Positions 8,963 to 19,156 of a stretch of 64,000 bases of DNA are shown piece after piece. The stretch lies in assembly GCF_003402475.1 (NCBI RefSeq), contig NZ_BFAB01000007.1, forward strand, positions 124,001 to 188,000, read 5' to 3'. The translations under genes were made by a program, and so were the position numbers. How positions within the stretch are numbered: the stretch's first letter is position 1; the number at the start of each line of letters is the position of its first letter. The notes beneath the pieces are model-generated. The model had not been told where the DNA came from, did no database searches, and was given only the letters and a program-made list of their open reading frames with translations. This DNA is from Mycobacterium sp. MFM001. GTDB taxonomy: Bacteria > Actinomycetota > Actinomycetes > Mycobacteriales > Mycobacteriaceae.

Positions 8963-9976
8963 GTGACTGCTTTCGCGACGGCCAGCGGGACCGGATCGTG
9001 GCCCGGCATCGCTGCGCGGCAGGCCGCCGAGGTCGTGGTCGGCGAACTGGCCGGCGCGCTGGCCCACATCGTCGAGCTGCCCGGCAGGGGAGTGGGCGCC
9101 GACATCATCGGCCGCGCCGGCGCGCTGCTGATCGACGTCGCGATCGACACGGTGCCGCGCGGCTACCGGATTGCGGCCCGGCCGGGCGCCGTCACTCGCC
9201 GGGCGATCAGCCTGCTCGACGAGGACATCGACGCGCTCGAGGAGGCCTGGGAGACGGCCGGATTGCGGGGCAGCGGCCGCGTCGTCAAGGTGCAAGCACC
9301 CGGGCCCGTCACGCTGGCCGCCGAGCTGGAACTGGGCAACGGGCACCGCGCCATCACCGACGCCGGCGCCGTCCGCGACCTGGCCGCCTCACTGGCCGAG
9401 GGGGTGGCCGCCCACCGGGCGACGGTGTCGCGGCGGCTCGACACACCCGTCGTCGTGCAGTTCGACGAACCGTCGCTGCCGGCCGCGCTGGCCGGGCGGC
9501 TGACCGGGGTGACGGCACTGAGCCCGGTGCACCCGATCGACGAGACGCTGGCCATCACGCTGCTCGACGGCTGTGTGGCCGCCGCCGGCGCCGACGCTTT
9601 GGTGCACAGCTGCGCGCCCGATCTGCCGTGGAAGGTGCTGCAGCGCAGCAAGATTCACGCGGTATCGGTGGATGTCACCACATTGCAAGCCGCCGATCTG
9701 GACGGCGTCGCGGAGTTTGTCGACTCCGGCCGCACGGTGGTGCTGGGTGCGGTGGCAGCCACCGCCCCGCCGCGACGGCCCTCGGCCGAGGAGGTTGCCA
9801 AGGCGGCCGTCGCGGTAGTCGACCGGCTCGGGTTTTCCCGCGCTGCGCTGCGGGACAGGATCGGAATCACCCCCGCCTGTGGCCTGGCCGGCGCGACACC
9901 CGAGTGGGCGCGCACCGCGATTGAACTGGCCCGCAAGGCCGCCGACGCGTTCGCGAACGATCCCGACGCAATCTGA
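8963..9976 (+). CDS. Compact MetE-like (B12-independent methionine synthase family) protein, Rv3015c-like
   Basis: 337-aa single-barrel relative of the MetE C-terminal domain. The expected zinc ligands are present: LVHSC (His215, Cys217) and ITPACGL (Cys306); the DEP motif in QFDEPSLP (Glu169) is also kept. Full MetE is about 750 aa with an additional N-terminal folate-binding half, which is absent here. Start GTG 8963 gives the same length as the M. tuberculosis homologue as I remember it, and has TACGGT 6 nt upstream, fitting leaderless translation. It may be a zinc-dependent methyltransferase with another methyl donor; the reaction is not established. Confidence 0.85.
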   Translation: MTAFATASGTGSWPGIAARQAAEVVVGELAGALAHIVELPGRGVGADIIGRAGALLIDVAIDTVPRGYRIAARPGAVTRRAISLLDEDIDALEEAWETAGLRGSGRVVKVQAPGPVTLAAELELGNGHRAITDAGAVRDLAASLAEGVAAHRATVSRRLDTPVVVQFDEPSLPAALAGRLTGVTALSPVHPIDETLAITLLDGCVAAAGADALVHSCAPDLPWKVLQRSKIHAVSVDVTTLQAADLDGVAEFVDSGRTVVLGAVAATAPPRRPSAEEVAKAAVAVVDRLGFSRAALRDRIGITPACGLAGATPEWARTAIELARKAADAFANDPDAI

Positions 9977-9978
9977 AA

Positions 9979-9996
9979 CGCAACCACAGGGTTGCG
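9979..9996. promoter_or_regulatory. Operator 1 of the SRPBCC-arsR operon (CGCAACC-N4-GGTTGCG)
   Basis: Perfect 7-bp inverted repeat with a 4-bp spacer, just after the MetE-like gene stop. Its core GCAACC-N4-GGTTGC recurs 46 bp downstream. Two matching sites before an operon that ends in an ArsR gene point to autoregulation. Confidence 0.75.
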
Positions 9997-10023
9997 CATC
10001 ACGCCGGACCGTGTTCTACTAAC

Positions 10024-10043
10024 ATGCAACCAGGAGGTTGCAT
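10024..10043. promoter_or_regulatory. Operator 2 (ATGCAACC-N4-GGTTGCAT) overlapping the ribosome binding site
   Basis: Perfect 8-bp inverted repeat with a 4-bp spacer. It ends at the base before the ATG at 10044, and the Shine-Dalgarno AGGAGG (10032-10037) lies inside it. Same core as operator 1. Binding here would block transcription, and the RNA hairpin could also hide the ribosome binding site. Confidence 0.75.
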
Positions 10044-10532
10044 ATGAGTACGGATCGCATCGAAAAGCAGGTACTACTTCGCGCGCCGCTGGACCGGGTC
10101 TGGCGCGCAATCAGCAACGCAGACGAGTTCGGGCAGTGGTTCGGCGTCCGCTTCGACGGGCCGTTCGTCGCCGGGGCATCGGTCACCGGGACGATCACCC
10201 CGACCACTGTCGACGACGAGGTCGCCGAACTTCAACAGTCGCACGCCGGGAACACAAGCACCTGGCAGATCGTCGCGGTCGAACCGCCGAGAAGGTTCGC
10301 TTACCGCTGGCACCCGTGCGCCGGCGAACCGGACGTCGACCAGGAGCCCACCACGTTGGTGGAGTTCAGCCTCGACGAGACACCCGACGGCGTGCTGCTG
10401 ACCATCGTCGAATCCGGGTTCGACGCGCTGCCCGCCGCGCGGCGCTCGGACGCATACAAGTCCAACAGCGCCGGTTGGGCTCACCAAGTCGAACTGGTGC
10501 GAAAGTACCTGGCGCTGGAGCACAGAGTGTGA
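10044..10532 (+). CDS. SRPBCC (AHSA1-like) domain protein
   Basis: 162-aa START/SRPBCC-fold protein of the AHSA1 type: KQVLLRAPLDRVWRAISNADEFGQWFGVRFDGPF at the start, FAYRWHP in the middle, TTLVEFSLDETPDGVLLTIVESGFDALP and a long C-terminal helix (GWAHQVELVRKYLALE). Such proteins bind hydrophobic ligands. AGGAGG 6 nt before the ATG fixes the start. The stop overlaps the next GTG (GTGTGA), coupling it to the ArsR gene; this gene pair is common in actinobacteria. Ligand unknown. Confidence 0.85.
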   Translation: MSTDRIEKQVLLRAPLDRVWRAISNADEFGQWFGVRFDGPFVAGASVTGTITPTTVDDEVAELQQSHAGNTSTWQIVAVEPPRRFAYRWHPCAGEPDVDQEPTTLVEFSLDETPDGVLLTIVESGFDALPAARRSDAYKSNSAGWAHQVELVRKYLALEHRV

Positions 10533-10834
10533 CGGCACCGCTCTTCAGCGCACTGGGCGACCCGAACCGGCTGCGCATCGTCGTCAAGCTGTGCGATGGC
10601 GGGCCAAGCTCGACTTCCCAAGTGACGCAAGCGGTTCCGGTGACGCGTCAGGCGGCCACCAAACATCTGGAGCAGCTGGAGGCGGCCGGACTGGTCAGCA
10701 GCAGCCGCCGCGGCCGCGAGCGTATCTGGGCGCTGAAGACCGAGCCCTTGGCCGAGGCCAGTGACTACCTTGCCCAGCTGTCGCGCCGCTGGGACGCCGC
10801 CATCGACCGGTTGCGGCACTACGTCGAGGGTTAG
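10529..10834 (+). CDS. ArsR-family transcriptional regulator
   Basis: 101-aa winged-helix repressor: LFSALGDPNRLRIVVKLCDGG, then the recognition region TRQAATKHLEQLEAAGLV and wing SSRRGRERIW. The classic ELCVC metal motif is absent (KLCDGG), so it is unlikely to be a simple arsenic or metal sensor; it may respond through its SRPBCC partner. GTG start overlaps the upstream stop by 4 nt. It ends 4 nt inside the convergent YjbR gene. The paired GCAACC-N4-GGTTGC sites upstream of the operon are the likely operators. Confidence 0.9.
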   Translation: MTAPLFSALGDPNRLRIVVKLCDGGPSSTSQVTQAVPVTRQAATKHLEQLEAAGLVSSSRRGRERIWALKTEPLAEASDYLAQLSRRWDAAIDRLRHYVEG

Positions 10835-11226
10835 CGTTGGTCGAGTTCTTTGATCAGCTTCTTCGGGGCAACCAGCCGGAACGAGGCGTCGACCAATTCG
10901 GCGATCTCGGTCCAGTCCAGCGTGCCGACCGTGAAATCCAGCCCCAGCCAACCGTGCGGGCCCAGGTAGGCGGGGTAGAAGATCCGGGCATCTTGTTCCA
11001 GCGCTCTCCGTTCGGCTTCGTCGGGCTTGAACAACAACGAGTGCGGGAACGATGTCATCTGGCCGGCGGCTTTGGAATTGCCGCCGTACATCGCGAACAT
11101 TTTCGGCGCGCAGAAAACCGGTCGGCCCCACGAGATTTTCTCGAATGCGCCGGGAAAGCCCATCGCGATGCTGCGCAGCTCGGCCAGGCCCGGGTCGTCG
11201 TCGCGAAACATCACAGGATGCGGCAT
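10831..11226 (-). CDS. MmcQ/YjbR-family protein
   Basis: 131-aa protein of the MmcQ/YjbR fold (CyaY-like, DNA-binding-like superfamily). Supporting segments: FPGAFEKISWGRPVFCAPKMFAMYGG, SLLFKPDEAERRAL, and GWLGLDFTVGTLDWTEIAELVDASFRLVAPKKL. These small proteins are common and poorly characterised. Start ATG 11226 chosen because upstream residues in this frame are antisense to ligA. Its stop overlaps the convergent ArsR stop. Confidence 0.82.
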   Translation of the reverse strand: MPHPVMFRDDDPGLAELRSIAMGFPGAFEKISWGRPVFCAPKMFAMYGGNSKAAGQMTSFPHSLLFKPDEAERRALEQDARIFYPAYLGPHGWLGLDFTVGTLDWTEIAELVDASFRLVAPKKLIKELDQR

Positions 11227-11268
11227 GGTGTCACGGTACGCACGAGGACTGTCGCCGGCCTTCGATAG

Positions 11269-13359
<2,091 letters not shown>

Positions 13360-13480
13360 CCTCGAATTCCCGTCATCGGGCCCGCCGGCGTCTGGTTAGA
13401 CTTTCGGGGTTCACCGGCTCTGCGGTGCCGGCGCCGCCCGCCAAGCGGTGTTCGCCGCCTATTTCTGCGGGAGGAGTGCA

Positions 13481-14659
13481 GTGACGGATTCGTCGGGCGC
13501 GGGGCGCAACTACGGCGGTCCCAACCCGATCGGGGGACCCGCTCCGGCACCGCCCACCGGCTGGGTGCCGCCCGCGCCGCCGCAGGCACCGGGGCCGTGG
13601 CAGGCCCCGCCTGCCCAGCAACCGCCTCCGCCACCGCCCGGCTGGGGGCCTGCCGGCACGCCGGAATGGGGTCCGCAGTTTCCTGTGCAACCGCGCGGCG
13701 GGCGTCGTCACCGCAAGGCGCTGCTGGTGACGGTCGGGGCCGGTGTGGCGGTGATCGTGGTGATCGCCATCGTCGGCGCATTCACCTTGTTCGGCGGGGG
13801 CGGCGGCAGTGGCGCGGGCAGCCCGAGTGCCGCGGTCAAGGGCTACCTGGAAGCGCTGGCGCGCGGCGACGCGGAGGCGGCGCTGTCCGACGGCGCCGAT
13901 CAGCCGGCATCCAAGGAGCTCCTGACTGACGACATCCTCAAGAAGCAAATCGAGAAGATGCCGATCTCCAATATCCGGATCCTCGGCGACAACGCGACCG
14001 ACGCGTCCGGCATGGACCAGGTCCACGTGACCGTGAGTTTCGGTGACCAGAGTTCCGATGCCACGCTGGCAGTCAAAAAGGCCGATGGCCGTTGGAAACT
14101 CAGCGCCAGCGCAGTACGGCTGGACTTTACGCGCTTCACCAGCACCAATCAGGCGATGGAGACCCTCACCGCGTTCGGTAAGCCGGTCGGAAAATCCGTG
14201 GCCTATGTATTTCCCGGTTGGATCGACTGGGGTTCGAGCAACAAGAACATTGCCGCGAAAGGCAAACCGGTGCTGCTCGAGTCGCTGGCGTCCTCCGCCG
14301 GGGCCGCCGTCTTACCCACGCTCTCGGTCAGTGACGCGGGGCGGGCGGATATCGTCGCCGCTGTCAAGCAGCGGCTGGATACCTGTGCGCAATCGAAATC
14401 GCTGATGCCCGAGCAGTGCCCGCAGAAGATGTTTACGCCCGGCATCGTCGACGGGACGGTGACATGGCAACCGCCCGACGCCAACAATGCCGAAATCCGG
14501 TTCATCCCGTTGAAAATGTCGGCGCTCGTCACCATGCAGACCACCTTCGGGTTTACGGCTCAAACCAGGGACGGCTCGAGCGTGACGGGCAGCGCGCCCG
14601 CCATTCTCATTGGCGAGGCCGATCTTTCGCAAAGTCCACCGACGATCAATTGGCACTGA
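13481..14659 (+). CDS. Proline-rich single-pass membrane protein, first gene of the MoxR cluster
   Basis: 392-aa protein of unknown function. Residues 1-72 are Pro/Gly-rich and probably disordered. A membrane segment lies at about 80-105 (KALLVTVGAGVAVIVVIAIVGAF), followed by a Gly linker. From about residue 115 (SAAVKGYLEALARGDAEAALS) it reads like an extracytoplasmic NTF2/DUF4878-like domain. A Cys pair (DTCAQS ... EQCPQ) could be oxidised outside. Start GTG 13481 follows the Shine-Dalgarno GGGAGGAG; the frame is open further upstream. The moxR ATG begins 2 nt after the stop, so this belongs to the operon. Confidence 0.75.
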   Translation: MTDSSGAGRNYGGPNPIGGPAPAPPTGWVPPAPPQAPGPWQAPPAQQPPPPPPGWGPAGTPEWGPQFPVQPRGGRRHRKALLVTVGAGVAVIVVIAIVGAFTLFGGGGGSGAGSPSAAVKGYLEALARGDAEAALSDGADQPASKELLTDDILKKQIEKMPISNIRILGDNATDASGMDQVHVTVSFGDQSSDATLAVKKADGRWKLSASAVRLDFTRFTSTNQAMETLTAFGKPVGKSVAYVFPGWIDWGSSNKNIAAKGKPVLLESLASSAGAAVLPTLSVSDAGRADIVAAVKQRLDTCAQSKSLMPEQCPQKMFTPGIVDGTVTWQPPDANNAEIRFIPLKMSALVTMQTTFGFTAQTRDGSSVTGSAPAILIGEADLSQSPPTINWH

Positions 14660-14661
14660 CC

Positions 14662-15669
14662 ATGACAACCGAACATATTCGACTTCAGCCCAACCGTCAG
14701 GACATGGACAACGCATACCGCGTTGTCAACGCGATCACTCAAGTGTTCTCCAGCAAGGTTGTCGGACAAGAGAATCTGCGCGAGTCACTGCTGATCGGGC
14801 TGCTCACCGGCGGCCACATCCTGCTGGAAAGCGTTCCGGGACTGGCGAAGACGACGGCGGCCCGGGTGGTCGCCGATTCGATCTCCGGTGGATTCCAGCG
14901 CATCCAGTGCACGCCGGACCTGTTGCCCAGCGACATCATCGGCACGCAAATCTATGACTCGTCGACCAATTCGTTCACCACCCAGCTGGGCCCAGTGCAC
15001 ACCAACATCGTGTTGCTCGACGAGATCAACCGCTCCAGCGCCAAAACCCAGAGCGCGATGCTGGAGGCCATGGAGGAGCGGCAGACCACCATCGCCGGTC
15101 AGCTCTACCCGATTCCCGACCCCTTCGTGGTGATCGCCACCCAGAACCCCGTCGACCAGGAAGGCACCTACCCACTTTCGGAAGCGCAGACCGACCGCTT
15201 CATGCTCAAGGAGGTGCTGCGCTACCCGATGCCGCAGGAGGAAGCCGAGGTCATCTTCCGCATCGACGCGGGCGTCTACGACCGCGATCGAAAGCCGCGC
15301 CCGGTGGTCGGTCTCGACGACATCCGGCGTCTGCAGCAGGTGGTGCGCAACGTGCACATGGATCAGGTCCTGGTGCACTATGCGAGCCAACTGGTACATG
15401 CCACCCGCAACGCCGAGCAATTCCTGCCGCCGCATTTGGCCAAACTGGTCGAGTACGGCGCCAGTCCCCGTGCCACCATTGCGTTTTGCCGTGCGTCGCG
15501 CGCACTGGCGGTGCTGAGCGGACGCAACCACGTGATTCCCGACGACATCCACAAACTCGCCCACCGGGTGCTGCGACACCGGCTGATTCTGGGATTCGAA
15601 GCGGTCCGGGCCAAGGTCACCCCGGAGATCGTGATCGACGCTGTGCTGGCTTCGGTTCGAGTTCCCTGA
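14662..15669 (+). CDS. MoxR-family AAA+ ATPase
   Basis: 335-aa AAA+ ATPase of the MoxR group, chaperone-like proteins that usually act with VWA-domain partners. Walker A is SVPGLAKTT (57-65), Walker B IVLLDEINR (about 116-124), the sensor motif ATQNP (159-163), and the arginine region SEAQTDRF (Arg179). A C-terminal lid follows (about 265-335). ATG 14662 is used; Met15 is a possible alternative. The DUF58 gene starts 5 nt after its stop. Mycobacteria carry several moxR loci; which paralogue this is needs a tree. Confidence 0.9.
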   Translation: MTTEHIRLQPNRQDMDNAYRVVNAITQVFSSKVVGQENLRESLLIGLLTGGHILLESVPGLAKTTAARVVADSISGGFQRIQCTPDLLPSDIIGTQIYDSSTNSFTTQLGPVHTNIVLLDEINRSSAKTQSAMLEAMEERQTTIAGQLYPIPDPFVVIATQNPVDQEGTYPLSEAQTDRFMLKEVLRYPMPQEEAEVIFRIDAGVYDRDRKPRPVVGLDDIRRLQQVVRNVHMDQVLVHYASQLVHATRNAEQFLPPHLAKLVEYGASPRATIAFCRASRALAVLSGRNHVIPDDIHKLAHRVLRHRLILGFEAVRAKVTPEIVIDAVLASVRVP

Positions 15670-15674
15670 CGCCG

Positions 15675-16547
15675 ATGGGCAAGCACCTCAACCGGGCGCG
15701 CCTGTATTTCGGCACCGACACCCGCGGCCTGCTCGAGGGCGGACGGTACGCGCTGCTGCACACCCGCAGCCTCGAACTCGACGACCTTCGGCCGTACGTC
15801 GCCGGCGACGACGTGCGCGACATCGACTGGAAGGCATCGGCGCGGGCGGGCACGGTGTTGATCAAACGCTATGTCTCCGAACGGCATCACAAGATCCTGC
15901 TGGTCGCCGACGCCGGACGGAATATGTCGGCGCTGGCACCGAACGGCGAAATCAAACGCGACATCGCCGCCAACGCGATGGGCGCGATCGGCCTGATCGC
16001 GATGGGTCGCAGCGACGAAATCGGCATGGTGTACGGCGACTCGCGCGGCTGCGCCAACATCCGCAACCGGCGCGGCGAGACGCACATCGAAAGCATGCTC
16101 GAGCTCTACTACAGCAGTGCCACAACAGATCCGGGCCCGAGCGATATCGTCAGCCAGCTGGAGTATGTGACCCGCGCGCACCGCCGCCGGCTGCTGCTGA
16201 TCGTGGTCTCCGACGAACCCGATGTCAGCGCGCGCCTCGACGAGGTGCTCAACCAGCTTGTCGGGCGTCACGAGCTGATCTGGCTGATGATCACCGATCT
16301 GCCCGCCGTCGGCTCGGACGAGGGCGAGCAGGACGGATTCGACGTGTCCAGCGGCAAATTCGTGCTCAACGGCGCCACGCTGGGGCCGCGTGTCGTCGCT
16401 GCCTACCAGGCGGCCGAGCAGCGGCGGGCGGTGCAGCTCGACCAGTTCCTCACCAGCCACCACGTCCGCTTCGCCAAGATCGGCGACAGCGCCGAGATCC
16501 GTCCGCGCATCGTCGAGATGGCCGAGGCGTATCGCAATGCCAGCTGA
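15675..16547 (+). CDS. DUF58-domain protein
   Basis: 290-aa protein with the DUF58 signature DDLRPYVAGDDVRDIDWKAS (36-55) followed by ARAGTVLIKRY. It continues into a VWA-like fold (KILLVADAGRNMSA at 73-86), where the metal site is degenerate. DUF58 proteins nearly always accompany MoxR ATPases and are regarded as their partners. No membrane segment is seen, so it is probably cytoplasmic. It overlaps the next gene by 11 nt. Confidence 0.88.
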   Translation: MGKHLNRARLYFGTDTRGLLEGGRYALLHTRSLELDDLRPYVAGDDVRDIDWKASARAGTVLIKRYVSERHHKILLVADAGRNMSALAPNGEIKRDIAANAMGAIGLIAMGRSDEIGMVYGDSRGCANIRNRRGETHIESMLELYYSSATTDPGPSDIVSQLEYVTRAHRRRLLLIVVSDEPDVSARLDEVLNQLVGRHELIWLMITDLPAVGSDEGEQDGFDVSSGKFVLNGATLGPRVVAAYQAAEQRRAVQLDQFLTSHHVRFAKIGDSAEIRPRIVEMAEAYRNAS

Positions 16548-17013
16548 CGACCTGCTGCGGTTTGTGAGCGGCCCGCTGCCGTTCTCGGCGTGGTGGTTGT
16601 GGGTCGGGTTGTTTCTCATTGTTGCGGTAATATGCTGGCTTGCAGGCATTTTCGTGTGGACCATGCCGCCGGCCCGGCTGCGCGCCATGCCGGTGATCGG
16701 CGGTCTGCATGCGCGGCTGCTGCGACGGCGTTTCGCGCGCTCGGTCGTCAGGATCTGCGGGCAGTACCGCAGCGGCGCCATTTCCGCGCGGCAGGCGGGC
16801 GCAGCGATCAGCCGCACGTTGCGCAGCTTTCTGTTCATGGCGACCGGAACGCGGGCGCAGTACCTGCATGTCGGCGACATCGCATCCGGGGAGCTTGCGC
16901 CGGCCGGGCCATTGTTGGAGGCGCTGGGCGACATTCAGTTCAACGGCGACAGCCGCGTCGACGTCGGCGCTGTGGGCCGATCCACGGAGGAGCTCATCCG
17001 GTCATGGAGCTGA
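16537..17013 (+). CDS. Small membrane protein of the MoxR cluster
   Basis: 158-aa protein with one clear membrane segment at about 18-42 (SAWWLWVGLFLIVAVICWLAGIFVW) and a basic cytoplasmic-looking tail rich in Arg (RLLRRRFARSVVRICGQYRSG). The ATG lies inside the end of the DUF58 gene (11-nt overlap), and its stop lies 10 nt inside the next gene. Position suits the small DUF4129/BatD-like accessory slot in Bat operons, but I see no firm family match. Function unknown. Confidence 0.7.
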   Translation: MPADDLLRFVSGPLPFSAWWLWVGLFLIVAVICWLAGIFVWTMPPARLRAMPVIGGLHARLLRRRFARSVVRICGQYRSGAISARQAGAAISRTLRSFLFMATGTRAQYLHVGDIASGELAPAGPLLEALGDIQFNGDSRVDVGAVGRSTEELIRSWS

Positions 17014-18095
17014 GGTGGTGGCCGCTGATCGCGGTGGGCATTCTGTGCCTTGCGGGCTGTATCGCCGCGGCGGCACTGCTGCCGATGCCCAAGGTCCATC
17101 GTCAGCTGCGGCCGCTGGCCCACGTCGACCGCCTGACCAGGCTGCCCGAGTATGCACGGGTCTACCGGATCTATTTCCTGTCCATGGTCATCACCGGCGC
17201 ATTACTACTGGCGACCTTCGCCACCGCGCTGGTCGCCAGCGCCAGGCCCATGGGAATGTCCTCGGTGACAAAGGAATTCGAGACGCAGCACCCCGACGAC
17301 ATCATGCTGTGCGTCGGAGAACCCGTCACCGATCCCACCACCGCCAACTTCCTCGGCTACTACGCCCAGCAAGCCAAGTCCTATGGCACCCAACGCATCG
17401 GGCTGACATCGACCAGCCTGCGGGTGGTCCCGCTGACTCGCGATCACCGATATGCGGCCGAGCGCTTCGAGCACCTCGGCAAGCTCGCGCGGACCCAGCA
17501 AGAGCTGGCCGCGAACAAGGCGGTGCCCGAGGGCGATCGGCGCGCACTGCAGACCGGGGTCGAGGAATTCAGCCAGCGGGTCAGCTACGTCGACTATGCG
17601 ACCAGCCTCGAGGACAACCTCGCGTTGTGCCTGACCGGATTTCCGTCGTTCGAGGCCAAGAGCACCCATCGGCGGTCGCTGGTCTACATCGGCTACAGCG
17701 AGCCGCGGCCGCCGAACGAGACGCGGCCCGCCCTGTTCACCCAGCAGGCCGTGCAGAAGATGGCCGCAGACGCCGGTGTGCAGATCAACGCCATCTCACG
17801 TTCCGACGTCGCGCAGAGCTCGCCGCAGGCCAACGACACCCTGCGGTCGGTCGCCGAATCGAGCGGGGGAAAGTTCTTCCTGTACAACCCGTCCGGAATC
17901 GCATCGAGCGATTCCGGAGCCGACGCCACGCTGACACGCATCCTCGACCAAATCCGCGACAACCCGCCGCAGGCGACGCTGCCGAACGGCAAAGTGGTGT
18001 CGACCGAGTCGTTTGACTCGCCGCGGCTGGCGCTGATTGCCGCGCTGGCATTCGCCGCCCTGCTGGGGCTGTCACTGGCGGTGCTGCGGCGATGA
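17004..18095 (+). CDS. Membrane protein of the MoxR cluster with a large extracytoplasmic domain
   Basis: 363-aa protein. Two N-terminal membrane segments (about 6-28 and 57-80), a domain of about 250 residues beginning DDIMLCVGEPVTDPTT, and a C-terminal membrane segment (LALIAALAFAALLGLSLAVL) ending in RR. This layout matches the following VWA gene, so it may be a divergent VWA-like protein that lost its metal site; no DxSxS motif is visible. Starts 10 nt before the previous stop and overlaps the next gene by ATGA. Confidence 0.7.
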   Translation: MELRWWPLIAVGILCLAGCIAAAALLPMPKVHRQLRPLAHVDRLTRLPEYARVYRIYFLSMVITGALLLATFATALVASARPMGMSSVTKEFETQHPDDIMLCVGEPVTDPTTANFLGYYAQQAKSYGTQRIGLTSTSLRVVPLTRDHRYAAERFEHLGKLARTQQELAANKAVPEGDRRALQTGVEEFSQRVSYVDYATSLEDNLALCLTGFPSFEAKSTHRRSLVYIGYSEPRPPNETRPALFTQQAVQKMAADAGVQINAISRSDVAQSSPQANDTLRSVAESSGGKFFLYNPSGIASSDSGADATLTRILDQIRDNPPQATLPNGKVVSTESFDSPRLALIAALAFAALLGLSLAVLRR

Positions 18096-19156
18096 CGTTC
18101 AATCCGGTATTTGCGCCAGTGGTTCTCGTCGTGATCGCGGTCGCGCTGATCGCGGTGCGGATGGTGGCGCTGTATCGGGTGCTGGTCCGCACCGGCAGCG
18201 GCCGCTATCGGCGGGTGGTGTTGCGCTGGTGCGGTTTGACGCTGGCCGTTCTGCTGCTGGTGTTCGCGGCGGCGCGGCCGGGTATCGACCTGGCCGGCGG
18301 CTCGGCCGATCAACCCAACCGCACGACGGCGGCCGAGCCGAATCTGAACGTGTTCTTCGTGGTGGATCGTTCGGTGAATTCGCGGGTGGAAGACTACGGC
18401 GACCACCAGTCGCGAATGAGCGGGATCCGTTCCGACATCGACGCGCTGATCGGCGAGTACCGCCGAGCGCGGTTCGCGGTGATCTCGTTCGCGTCGAAAG
18501 CGACGCTCGATTGGCCGCTGTCCGACGACGCCTGGAGCCTGGCGTCGATGGTGCACGGAATGTCGTCGTACACGGTGGCCGCCCCCGACGCGATGTATCA
18601 GGCCGACGCGAGCGCCGCCAGGGACATCCTGGGCGAGCAACTCAAGTCCGCCGCGGATCTGTTTCCGGGTTCGGCGAGCCTGGTTTTCTATTTCGGTGCG
18701 GGCGACGGCGGTTCGCGTGTCACACGAGCCTCGTTCGATCCGCCACACAACGCGATCGCCGGCGGCGCGGTGTTGGGCTATGGCACCCCGACCGGTGGGC
18801 CGATCCCGCAGGGCTGGGTGAACGGTACGAAGGTCTACCAAACCGATCCGGCGACCGGCGCCGAGTTGACATCGGTCCTGGACGAGCAGGAACTGAAAAG
18901 CGTCGCGGGCGCGCTGAAAGTGCCGTATTTCCACCGGGATAGCGGGCAGGGCATCGCCGCTGTGCTGCCCGCGGTGGATGCGCCCGGGGTGACCTCCGAC
19001 GATGCCGGCTCGCTGCGGGCTTCCAAGCTGATCGAGCGCCGAGAGCTGTATTGGGTGTTCACCGTGTTGTCGACGGTGCTGCTGCTGACCGAGATCGTGC
19101 TGACCATCCGCGAGTTCCGGCTCAATCGCATGGCGCGCCAGGATGTGTCGCGATGA
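18092..19156 (+). CDS. VWA-domain membrane protein (BatA/BatB-like)
   Basis: 354-aa protein: membrane segments at about 8-28 and 47-63, a von Willebrand factor A domain at about 86-300, and a C-terminal membrane helix (WVFTVLSTVLLLTEIVLTI). The MIDAS motif reads DRSVNS from Asp92, i.e. DxSxN where DxSxS is canonical, so metal binding may be altered. The strand FAVISFASKA and the later LVFYFGAGDGG fit the fold. In Bat systems VWA proteins face the periplasm and work with MoxR. ATG overlaps the previous stop by 4 nt and its own stop overlaps the next start. Confidence 0.8.
   Translation: MTFNPVFAPVVLVVIAVALIAVRMVALYRVLVRTGSGRYRRVVLRWCGLTLAVLLLVFAAARPGIDLAGGSADQPNRTTAAEPNLNVFFVVDRSVNSRVEDYGDHQSRMSGIRSDIDALIGEYRRARFAVISFASKATLDWPLSDDAWSLASMVHGMSSYTVAAPDAMYQADASAARDILGEQLKSAADLFPGSASLVFYFGAGDGGSRVTRASFDPPHNAIAGGAVLGYGTPTGGPIPQGWVNGTKVYQTDPATGAELTSVLDEQELKSVAGALKVPYFHRDSGQGIAAVLPAVDAPGVTSDDAGSLRASKLIERRELYWVFTVLSTVLLLTEIVLTIREFRLNRMARQDVSR

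Noticed and set aside
6512..9346. 944-codon open frame on the minus strand
   Set aside because: It crosses iscS, mnmA and lpqA in the wrong frame, has Arg/Gly/Ala-rich shadow composition and no recognisable domain; it results from high GC and few stops.
15378..16934. 518-codon open frame on the minus strand
   Set aside because: Antisense to moxR, DUF58 and the small membrane gene; shadow composition.
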